From Caldithrix sp. (GTDB taxonomy: Bacteria; Zhuqueibacterota; Zhuqueibacteria; Oceanimicrobiales; Oceanimicrobiaceae), in contig SMXE01000219.1 in assembly GCA_004357015.1 (NCBI GenBank), forward strand, positions 1-5,133: a DNA stretch of 5,133 bases, in the 5' to 3' direction. Below, piece by piece: positions 1 to 5,065 of this stretch. Position numbers and translations under genes: made by a program. The notes under the pieces are model-generated. The model did not search any database and was not told where the DNA came from. It was given only the letters and a program-made list of their open reading frames with translations. Numbering within the stretch: the first letter of the stretch is position 1; every line of letters begins with the position of its first letter.

Positions 1-215
1 ATCTTCGGCTGGCTGATGACTTTCAAGAGTGTGGTCTATCTCGTGTTCCCGGCCTCCTTCAGAAAAGTGACCCCGGATAGCCTAACCACGGGCACGAAAG
101 GATTCAGGTGGATCGGTGTTTGGCCATGACAGTGATCGGCATGGCGCTGGTTTTCCAGGTGTTCTTTTTGAGGACGGTCCAAGGCTACCTGACGTCTTCT
201 CCTTTGAACCAATAG
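1..215 (+). pseudogene. 3' part of a small two-helix membrane protein, apparently frameshifted
   Basis: The gene enters from the left edge. Frame 1 reads a hydrophobic stretch (IFGWLMTFKSVVYLVFP), a polar loop (SFRKVTPDSLTTGTKGF) and the start of a second helix (RWIGVWP), then hits TGA at 127-129. Another frame continues the same kind of sequence without a gap from ATG at 126 (MTVIGMALVFQVFFLRTVQG...) to TAG at 213-215. One extra base at about 121-125 (for example TGGGCC in place of TGGCC) would join them as RWIGVW-A-MTVIGMALVF, a complete second transmembrane helix. The helix, FRxx loop, (R)xIGxxxxxIG helix layout loosely resembles the small YjeT/DUF2065-type inner-membrane proteins, but this is only a resemblance. 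No function is assigned. Alternatives are a sequencing or assembly error in an intact gene, or a true 42-residue C-terminus followed by a coupled 29-codon ORF (the TGA and ATG overlap as ATGA). Confidence 0.55.
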
Positions 216-531
216 CGCGGACGCGGAGTCGTCATCGCCATCATAAACCCATCCCACAATGGTGGATGTATCTTTCTCCCCCGTTTCTTTGAAGTACTCA
301 ATCATTAGAGGTTTCGAAAGTGAGCGCTGCCAGAGAATGGTGTTCGCGCCTTCAAGATGTCTATGGTTCGACGGTTTCGTCCGGCTTGATCGACCACACA
401 CCACATTTTGCAACCCTTGATCTTGTTGACGCCGCAGTTCTCGACGGCTACATACTCTCCGTTCGCATCGCGATACCTGTCCGTGATTTCAACACGCTGG
501 AAATACGCACCAAAAGTCAAAAACAAAACTA
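216..531. other. Region without a confident gene
   Basis: This stretch lies between the broken membrane-protein gene and the lipoprotein promoter. The best reading frame is on the minus strand: 77 codons from ATG at 536-538 to TAA at 305-307, with a hydrophobic start (MSIVLFLTFGAYF) and a plausible middle (RYRDANGEYVAVENCGVNK). It has no Shine-Dalgarno, and its start codon lies on the -35 box of the opposite promoter. The same frame reopens after TAA-TGA and runs to TAG at 185-187 (…HPPLWDGFMMAMTTPRPRYW…), so a decayed gene is possible. A plus-strand frame from GTG at 320 to 535 looks like its shadow. I see no RNA gene, repeat or terminator here. Confidence 0.4.
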
Positions 532-560
532 TTGACATTTGTTAGCTGTTTTGCTAAAAT
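532..560 (+). promoter_or_regulatory. Sigma-70-type promoter of the lipoprotein gene
   Basis: The -35 box is TTGACA (532-537, perfect consensus) and the -10 box is TAAAAT (555-560, 5 of 6), separated by the ideal 17 bp. Transcription would start around 566-568, giving a leader of about 40 nt before the ATG at 606. It is the best promoter match in the window and is followed by a strong ribosome binding site. Confidence 0.8.
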
Positions 561-571
561 AGCACGCTATT
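542..571. promoter_or_regulatory. Two adjacent dyads over the promoter core, candidate operator
   Basis: Dyad 1 is TTAGC (542-546) and GCTAA (553-557) with a 6-base spacer. It lies in the -35/-10 spacer and reaches into the -10 box. Dyad 2 is AATAGC (558-563) and GCTATT (566-571) with a 2-base spacer, across the end of the -10 box and the expected start site. The half-sites share a (T/A)TAGC core and the dyad centres are 15 bp apart. This placement would suit a repressor, but AT-rich promoter DNA yields short dyads by chance and no regulator is in view. Confidence 0.3.
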
Positions 572-591
572 AACGGATTGTGTCAAAACAA

Positions 592-608
592 AGGAGGAAA
601 ATGACATG
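592..608 (+). promoter_or_regulatory. Ribosome binding site fixing the lipoprotein start
   Basis: AGGAGG (592-597) lies 8 nt before ATG 606, the optimal distance. An earlier ATG at 601 is only 3 nt from the Shine-Dalgarno and encodes Met-Thr-stop. Its TGA (607-609) overlaps the real ATG. Confidence 0.85.
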
Positions 609-1409
609 AAGAAAGCACTCATCCTAACTCTGTGCGTGTCCTGCGCTAGTTTTCTTTTGACTGCCTGTGCTCAGCAGCCATCGGTGGACAATGTCGTGCA
701 CCAGACTGTTGCCGCAATGGGCGGGATTGCCCAACTCCAGGCCATTCAAGACCAGGTCTCTACCTGGGATTTCACCATGCACGTCATGCCTCCAGGTCCT
801 GCGGAAGCAGGAGGCGAAATGGCGGGCCAGGGCCAGGAAGGCGGCATGACCATGCCAATGAAGATAACTTACAAGCGGGAAAACAAACTCCGCATGGACT
901 TCATGGAGCCTGACGGTGCCATTAGCATGTCTTCTTGCTACGACGGCGAAAACGGCTGGCATCTTCAGATGGGCCAGCGCATTGACATGAACCAAGCGCA
1001 ACTGCAGGAAACCGAAGTCATGACCACGACCTGGCTGGACGGCTTTCTCGATTACAAGGACAAAGGATTCGTACTGGAGTTGTTGCCCGACGAGACCATG
1101 GACGGGCAGAACTATTTTGTTCTGCACTCGACGGACAAATATGCCAACGTCCAAAAATTCTACGTCAACGCCAGCACTCATCTCATCGAAAGGCAAGTCG
1201 GCGACATGACCAACTTTGCCGGCGAGATGGAGGCGATGTACATGACCTTCAAGGATTACGAAACGATTGACGGCTACGCGATGGCCCGCCACGTTGCGCA
1301 ATTTAAGCAGGATGGACAGATGCTCTGGGAAGCTACCTTAAAGGACGTCGCGTTCAACACGGGCGTTGAAGATGAGGTATTTATGGCTGAAGCAATGACC
1401 ATGAAGTAA
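606..1409 (+). CDS. Methionine-rich LolA-like outer-membrane lipoprotein
   Basis: The protein has 267 residues. The N-terminus is a type II signal peptide: KK at 2-3, a hydrophobic core, and lipobox L18-T-A-C21. Alanine after the cysteine argues against inner-membrane retention, so an outer-membrane lipoprotein facing the periplasm is likely (inference from the Lol rule). The mature part looks like the LolA/LolB-like fold often named outer membrane lipoprotein-sorting protein. It has an early helix (VHQTVAAMGGIAQLQAI, 31-47), strands with K-I-T-Y-K and L-R-M-D-F (86-99), a YDGENGW turn (112-118), a strand KFYVNASTHLIERQ (184-197), and KDYETIDGYAMARHV (216-230) leading to a C-terminal V-F-M strand. 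Such proteins bind lipid or lipoprotein acyl chains, but the exact role here is unknown. The protein has 24 methionines (9%), dense at 58-100 and 201-213, with a Gly/Met-rich loop at 62-85. It is monocistronic, with its own promoter and terminator. Confidence 0.85.
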   Translation: MKKALILTLCVSCASFLLTACAQQPSVDNVVHQTVAAMGGIAQLQAIQDQVSTWDFTMHVMPPGPAEAGGEMAGQGQEGGMTMPMKITYKRENKLRMDFMEPDGAISMSSCYDGENGWHLQMGQRIDMNQAQLQETEVMTTTWLDGFLDYKDKGFVLELLPDETMDGQNYFVLHSTDKYANVQKFYVNASTHLIERQVGDMTNFAGEMEAMYMTFKDYETIDGYAMARHVAQFKQDGQMLWEATLKDVAFNTGVEDEVFMAEAMTMK

Positions 1410-1434
1410 TTGGCAACAAGCCAAACTGGTAATC

Positions 1435-1472
1435 GAAAAAGGCGGCAGGAATCAAACCCTGCCGCCTTTTTC
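1435..1472 (+). terminator. Rho-independent terminator after the lipoprotein gene
   Basis: A perfect 15-bp stem pairs 1435-1449 with 1458-1472. Its core is GGCGGCAGG/CCTGCCGCC, closed by an 8-base loop (AATCAAAC). It is flanked by A5 on the left and T5 on the right, so it can act in both directions. It begins 26 bases after the TAA. A minor 5-bp hairpin (TTGGC/GCCAA, 1410-1424) precedes it. Confidence 0.93.
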
Positions 1473-1540
1473 TGTTCGCATCTCTACAGATGTCTTTGCC
1501 GGCGACCCCCGGGTTCTCAGCGCTCATATGCTTATTGATT

Positions 1541-1643
1541 CCGGCTCTTGATTGGAATTTGGTTATTTGGAATTTGGAATTTGGAATTTGCGGCTCCGCT
1601 GCGTCAGGTATGTTAAAGTAATTTTAAAGTCCCGCTCTTGATT
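1541..1643 (+). repeat. 13-bp direct repeat pair spaced by 90 bp
   Basis: CCGGCTCTTGATT (1541-1553) and CCCGCTCTTGATT (1631-1643) match at 12 of 13 positions, exactly 90 bp apart, and bracket the heptamer array. They could be a relic of a duplication or small insertion, or chance. There are no terminal inverted repeats and no transposase. Confidence 0.45.
1551..1590 (+). repeat. (TTTGGAA)n heptamer tandem repeat
   Basis: There are three perfect TTTGGAA units (1566-1572, 1573-1579, 1580-1586) followed by TTTG. They are preceded by a degenerate unit TTTGGTT (1558-1564), one inserted A, and an almost complete ATTGGAA (1551-1557). The total is about 5.5 units. The array is non-coding in context and would be prone to copy-number change by slippage. 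Confidence 0.85.
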
Positions 1644-1912
1644 TTCCCTGTTAAGGATAGTAACTTAGCATCAGATAAATCAACAGCCTCTGCCTTCTTA
1701 GCAGTTAAAAGTCTATTTGGTTCAGGCTGCGCCGGGTTAGGCTCATGAAATCTGGCTATTTCTGCCCGCAAACCTGTTACACTGATTCTATTATTGAGCG
1801 ATGCAAGCGCCGTTTCAAATCCAAAGCAACTGACCGGCCATCGACACTGTAGCAAACGAAGAGCTTCAATAGATTTGCCATGCGCTTCTGGCACAAAGCA
1901 ATAGCTACCCAC
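1613..1912 (-). CDS. Doubtful hypothetical ORF, 99 codons
   Basis: The ORF is open from GTG (1910-1912) to TAA (1613-1615). I do not recognise the product. It contains the stretches FGFETALASLNNRISV and LRAEIARFHEPNPAQPEPN and ends with a lysine-rich tail (KAEAVDL…GKIKSGTLKLL). There is no Shine-Dalgarno before the GTG, no promoter that I can see, no signal peptide or membrane segment, and it lies antisense in the pckA leader. It may be a small gene, a decayed gene fragment or a chance frame. I list it because its amino-acid composition is protein-like and it fills the otherwise empty gap. Confidence 0.2.
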   Translation of the reverse strand: MGSYCFVPEAHGKSIEALRLLQCRWPVSCFGFETALASLNNRISVTGLRAEIARFHEPNPAQPEPNRLLTAKKAEAVDLSDAKLLSLTGKIKSGTLKLL

Positions 1913-1924
1913 ACATGTATAAAT

Positions 1925-1930
1925 AAGGAG
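1925..1930 (+). promoter_or_regulatory. Ribosome binding site of pckA
   Basis: AAGGAG lies 8 nt before ATG 1939, which confirms that start. No other in-frame start has a comparable site. Confidence 0.8.
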
Positions 1931-1938
1931 AATCGTTC

Positions 1939-3552
1939 ATGGAGCAGTATCGATCGGAAGCATTCAAGGAATTAGAAAAACACGGGATAAAAAACGTCAG
2001 CAATGCATGGTTCAATTTGTCTACCCCGGCGCTTTATGAGTATGCCGTCCGGCGACTCGAGGGCCACATCGCCCACCTCGGGCCGTTTGTGGTCACGACC
2101 GGCCACCACACGGGACGCTCCCCTAACGACAAATTCATCGTGCGCGAACCCAGCAGTGAAAAGAATATCTGGTGGGGCGATGTAAATCGCGATTTCGACG
2201 CGAGCAAATTCGAAAACCTGCACAATCGACTTCTTGCTTACCTACAGGGCAAGGATCTTTTTGTACAGGATTGCTATGCCTGCGCCGATCCAAACTACAG
2301 GATTTCGGTGCGAGTCATCACCGAAACTGCCTGGCACAACATCTTTGCCAAAAACTTGTTTATCCAGGTTCCACGTGAGGAACTTGGAAATTTCCAGCCA
2401 GATTTCACAATTATCAATGCGCCCGGATTTCACGCAATTCCCCAAGTTGACGGCACATCCTCCGAGGTGTTCATCATCGTCAACTTTGCAAAAAAGCTCA
2501 TCCTGATTGGCGGCTCAAGTTATGCAGGTGAAATTAAAAAGTCGGTTTTCACCATCCTCAACTACCTGCTGCCTATTGGCGCCAACGGCAAGAATAAGGT
2601 CTTGTCCATGCACTGTTCGGCAAATGTCGGAAATGACAATGACGTAGCACTCTTCTTTGGACTCTCCGGAACCGGGAAAACCACCCTTTCTGCCGACCCT
2701 AATCGTGGACTCATCGGCGATGATGAGCACGGCTGGAGCGACGATGGCGTGTTTAACTTCGAGGGCGGCTGCTACGCCAAAGTCATTCGACTCTCGGCAG
2801 AAGCTGAGCCGGAAATCTACCAAACCACCCGCATGTTCGGCACCATCCTCGAGAACGTGGCAATAAACATGGAGACGCGCCGGCTTGACCTGGATGATGC
2901 TGCGCTCACGGAAAACACGCGAGCTGCCTACCCCATCAGTTCCATCCCGAATGCTGTGATACCGGGCGTAGCCGACCATCCGCAAAACATACTCATGCTG
3001 ACCGCCGACGCATTCGGCGTTCTGCCCCCAATCGCCAAGCTGACACAGGAACAGGCCATGTACCACTTCCTCTCCGGCTACACAGCAAAAGTTGCCGGTA
3101 CAGAAAAAGGGCTGAGCAATGAACCGACGGCGACCTTCAGCACCTGTTTCGGCGCGCCATTTATGGCTTTGCATCCGACCGTTTACGCGCAACTGCTGGG
3201 CGACAAAATGGCCAAACACAACGTGGACTGTTGGCTGGTAAACACTGGGTGGAGCGGCGGCCCGTACGGCGTGGGCGAACGGATGAAGATCGCTTATACC
3301 CGTGCCATGGTGACAGCGGTGCTTGACGGATCGCTCGCCGATATCCCCACTGAAGAAGATCCCATCTTCGGCGTCCACATCCCAACGGCCTGTCCCAATG
3401 TGCCCGCCGAGGTGCTAAAGCCGAAGAACACCTGGCAGGACAAAGCATCTTACGATGAGTATGCCAACAAACTGGCGGACATGTTCAAAAAGAATTTTGA
3501 GCAGTTCCAAGAACACGTTTCGGAGGAGGTGCTCAAAGCAGGACCAAGGTAG
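1939..3552 (+). CDS. pckA: Phosphoenolpyruvate carboxykinase (ATP)
   Basis: This cytosolic enzyme converts oxaloacetate + ATP to PEP + CO2 + ADP, the committing step of gluconeogenesis from C4 acids; it can run in reverse to fix CO2. At 537 residues it is full length for the ATP-type family. The motifs appear in order. The substrate-binding TGHHTGRSPNDKFIVRE (54-70) contains R60, equivalent to E. coli R65. SYAGEIKKSVF (194-204) contains Y195 and the Mn-binding lysine K201. The Mn-binding histidine is H225 in MHCSANVG. The P-loop is GLSGTGKTTLS (241-251, K247/T248). The kinase-2 metal site is IGDDEHGW (259-266, D262). FNFEGGCYAK follows at 272-281, and R328 in ENTRAAYP corresponds to E. coli R333. 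GTEKGLSNEP and NTGWSGGPYGVGERM close the nucleotide site. No key residue is missing. A 5-residue insertion (around GANGKNK, 214-220) relative to E. coli precedes the His. A good Shine-Dalgarno fixes the start. It is transcribed alone on this strand and converges with the downstream gene. Confidence 0.98.
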   Translation: MEQYRSEAFKELEKHGIKNVSNAWFNLSTPALYEYAVRRLEGHIAHLGPFVVTTGHHTGRSPNDKFIVREPSSEKNIWWGDVNRDFDASKFENLHNRLLAYLQGKDLFVQDCYACADPNYRISVRVITETAWHNIFAKNLFIQVPREELGNFQPDFTIINAPGFHAIPQVDGTSSEVFIIVNFAKKLILIGGSSYAGEIKKSVFTILNYLLPIGANGKNKVLSMHCSANVGNDNDVALFFGLSGTGKTTLSADPNRGLIGDDEHGWSDDGVFNFEGGCYAKVIRLSAEAEPEIYQTTRMFGTILENVAINMETRRLDLDDAALTENTRAAYPISSIPNAVIPGVADHPQNILMLTADAFGVLPPIAKLTQEQAMYHFLSGYTAKVAGTEKGLSNEPTATFSTCFGAPFMALHPTVYAQLLGDKMAKHNVDCWLVNTGWSGGPYGVGERMKIAYTRAMVTAVLDGSLADIPTEEDPIFGVHIPTACPNVPAEVLKPKNTWQDKASYDEYANKLADMFKKNFEQFQEHVSEEVLKAGPR

Positions 3553-3575
3553 GTACGAACGATAAGATACGGCGA

Positions 3576-3627
3576 GGCACTGCAGGATAAAGTGCCAGTG
3601 AAGTGACAGTCCTTTCTACAAAGACTG
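3576..3627. terminator. Two hairpins between convergent genes, weak terminator candidates
   Basis: Hairpin 1 is GGCACT (3576-3581)/AGTGCC (3591-3596) with a 9-base loop. Hairpin 2 is CAGTC-C-TTT (3607-3615)/AAA-GACTG (3620-3627), an 8-bp stem with one bulged C and a CTAC loop. The second abuts the minus-strand stop codon. Neither has a T-tract on either strand, so intrinsic termination is doubtful. They may act as Rho-assisted or RNA 3'-end stabilising structures for both genes in a gap of only 76 bases. Confidence 0.35.
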
Positions 3628-3628
3628 A

Positions 3629-5065
3629 TTACGCCAGGTAAACACCAGTACTTATCTGGAAATCAGATGGAAGTTTTTCTTTCAAATCTTCAGCGTCAAG
3701 CGCAAAGAGCGGGCTGATTTCGATAGCGTCTTTGCCGACAGACCATGCCACTCCTGCCGCCTCTAACCAGCGGCGGAACTGGTTCCCCAGGTCACGGCGC
3801 GCAGTCTCTGGTGAATCAACGCCCTCTTTGTTCTTGACAGGACTGAATTCCTCGGCGCGGTCAACCTCCAGAATGACAGTGCGTTTCGCATCACCGAGAG
3901 CATCGAAAACGAAAGTCTCGAACTTGTAGCCGTTCGTCTGGTCCTGCTCGACCACTGAACCGGTCTCATCCAGGCAGGGAATCTTCTTATGCGCCACATG
4001 CCAGGGCAATCTCAGACCGCCCTCGTTTTCCTTCTCAACAAAGTCGACGTTCAGAATGTGAATGGCAATGTTGCCTGCCTGAAACTTAAGTGAGCCGTCC
4101 GCATTTCGCGCCTGCATTTGCGTTTCGGAGAGATCGCTGTACTCGATGACGCCCAGTCGGCTATCGACGCAGCCAAGCACGCCGACTTTCTCGGCCGGCT
4201 CCGTCTTCACCACCACTTTCGCGGACATCTCCGCATCTTCCTGAATGTGGTATCCCAAAAAAACCGGGTCGCACATTTTCACCAGCACATTGTCAACCTG
4301 AAAGTAAAAAATTATATCGACGCCGCGGCCTTTCATGTCATCGAGAGCGCCACTGTTCTTGAGCGCGGACAAAGAGCCACCGTGGCCGTTGGGGTTACGA
4401 AAGATATGGTCTTTGGCATCGAGAATCAGCTTGCCGTGCGGGCTGAGTGCGGGAATCATCTCCTGCCGGAAGAACATCATGTTTCCGGCGCCGAGACCAA
4501 AGTAGCTGTTCGACTCAAAAAACTCGACGGACTCCTCGTGATTGGTTTCGCTGGTCATGATGTACCAGGGAATTGCCACATCGTATTTTCTGGATAGTGC
4601 CAGAATCTTTTCGGCGTGCAGTTGAAAAAGCGTCTTGTTCTTTACTGGACTCACCGGAAACTTCCCTTTCGGCCCATTGAACCCAAGCCGTGTTCCCTGG
4701 CCGCCTGCCACCAGAAAAGCCGCCACGCGGCCGGCACGCAACGCCTCTTCGCCGACTTTTTTTGCTTGATGATACGCCGCCTGCTGCTGCTCAGTTGTTG
4801 GCAGGTTGATGAAATCTGCCGGCTTCAGATCGCCCTTTTTCTGGCTGTCATGCCCGGACTTTATGAATTTCTCGTGGAGAGCGGCCATGAGCGTGAGATC
4901 AACCTGTTGCAACTGGTTCAACAAGCTCGCCCGCGAGGATTCGTTCAGCTCCTCCCAATACTTGAAAACGTGACCTTGCCCGGCCTCACGAACGTGGTCG
5001 ATCACCTTCTGCTGTTCTGTGTCGCCGGCGGTAACTATCAATTGTGTCGTCCCCCATGCCATCAT
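3629..5065 (-). CDS. UDPGP-family (UAP1/QRI1-type) UDP-N-acetylhexosamine/UDP-sugar pyrophosphorylase
   Basis: The predicted reaction is UTP + sugar-1-phosphate to UDP-sugar + PPi in the cytosol. The closest match by motif is eukaryotic UDP-GlcNAc pyrophosphorylase (UAP1). At 478 residues it is near that family's length. The N-terminal helical part, AGQGHVFKYWEELNESS (28-44), matches the UAP1 pattern AGQxHLLRFWxEL. The nucleotidyltransferase signature LVAGGQGTRLG (118-128) with PKGKFPV (132-138) follows. Next come NPNGHGG (224-230, uridine/sugar loop), FQVDN (255-259, metal/uridine), YKFETFVFDA (380-389, active-site Lys region), RAEEFSPVKN (403-412) and DSPETAR (418-423, nearly UAP1's DNPTTAR). 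The C-terminal domain is complete. The exact sugar (GlcNAc-1-P, GalNAc-1-P or Glc-1-P) cannot be read from the sequence. The start is ATG 5063-5065: an in-frame TGA at 5081-5083 excludes earlier starts, and it has a weak GGGGA site 6 nt upstream. The start overlaps the stop of the upstream frame, so it is probably an operon member expressed from outside the window. Confidence 0.93.
   Translation of the reverse strand: MMAWGTTQLIVTAGDTEQQKVIDHVREAGQGHVFKYWEELNESSRASLLNQLQQVDLTLMAALHEKFIKSGHDSQKKGDLKPADFINLPTTEQQQAAYHQAKKVGEEALRAGRVAAFLVAGGQGTRLGFNGPKGKFPVSPVKNKTLFQLHAEKILALSRKYDVAIPWYIMTSETNHEESVEFFESNSYFGLGAGNMMFFRQEMIPALSPHGKLILDAKDHIFRNPNGHGGSLSALKNSGALDDMKGRGVDIIFYFQVDNVLVKMCDPVFLGYHIQEDAEMSAKVVVKTEPAEKVGVLGCVDSRLGVIEYSDLSETQMQARNADGSLKFQAGNIAIHILNVDFVEKENEGGLRLPWHVAHKKIPCLDETGSVVEQDQTNGYKFETFVFDALGDAKRTVILEVDRAEEFSPVKNKEGVDSPETARRDLGNQFRRWLEAAGVAWSVGKDAIEISPLFALDAEDLKEKLPSDFQISTGVYLA

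Larger units (their letters stand above)
1473..1938. other. 466-base gap upstream of pckA
   Basis: The gap contains the heptamer array, the 90-bp-spaced direct repeat, a short GCGG/CCGC dyad (1590-1599), two TTAAAGT copies 11 bp apart (1613-1619 and 1624-1630), a weak minus-strand ORF and the pckA ribosome binding site. The pckA promoter must lie here, because the terminator at 1435-1472 blocks readthrough. The best -35-like sites are TTGATT (1638-1643) and TTGCCA (1875-1880). Neither has a good -10 at 16-18 bp, so I call no promoter. I do not recognise a riboswitch. Confidence 0.5.

Noticed and set aside
36..413. Minus-strand 125-codon ORF at the left edge
   Set aside because: It starts at TTG without a Shine-Dalgarno and its second half is antisense to the hydrophobic membrane-protein sequence. 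The middle (KPLMIEYFKETGEKD) looks protein-like but has no other support.
320..535. Plus-strand 71-codon ORF from GTG before the lipoprotein promoter
   Set aside because: There is no ribosome binding site, it ends on the -35 box region, and it is probably the shadow of the weak minus-strand frame or simply chance.
624..1301. Minus-strand 225-codon ORF opposite the lipoprotein gene
   Set aside because: Its His/Val/Arg-rich composition is typical of an antisense shadow. The plus strand has the promoter, Shine-Dalgarno, lipobox and terminator.
1551..1590. Heptamer array as a CRISPR or phage attachment site
   Set aside because: The units are directly abutting 7-mers with no spacers, and there is no integrase, cas gene or tRNA nearby.
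1916..1924. Extended -10-like TGTATAAAT upstream of pckA
   Set aside because: It lies immediately before the Shine-Dalgarno, so transcription would start at or after the ribosome binding site, and there is no -35 at the proper distance.
2515..3378. Minus-strand 287-codon ORF opposite pckA
   Set aside because: pckA is certain on the plus strand with every catalytic motif. This frame has no recognisable domain or ribosome binding site.
4118..4597. Plus-strand 159-codon ORF inside the pyrophosphorylase gene
   Set aside because: It is an antisense shadow of a complete, motif-rich minus-strand gene, and it has the His/Val/Arg bias of a shadow frame.
5060..5062. Second ATG as the pyrophosphorylase start
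   Set aside because: The first ATG is one codon upstream and forms the ATGA overlap, so it is preferred. The difference is one methionine.
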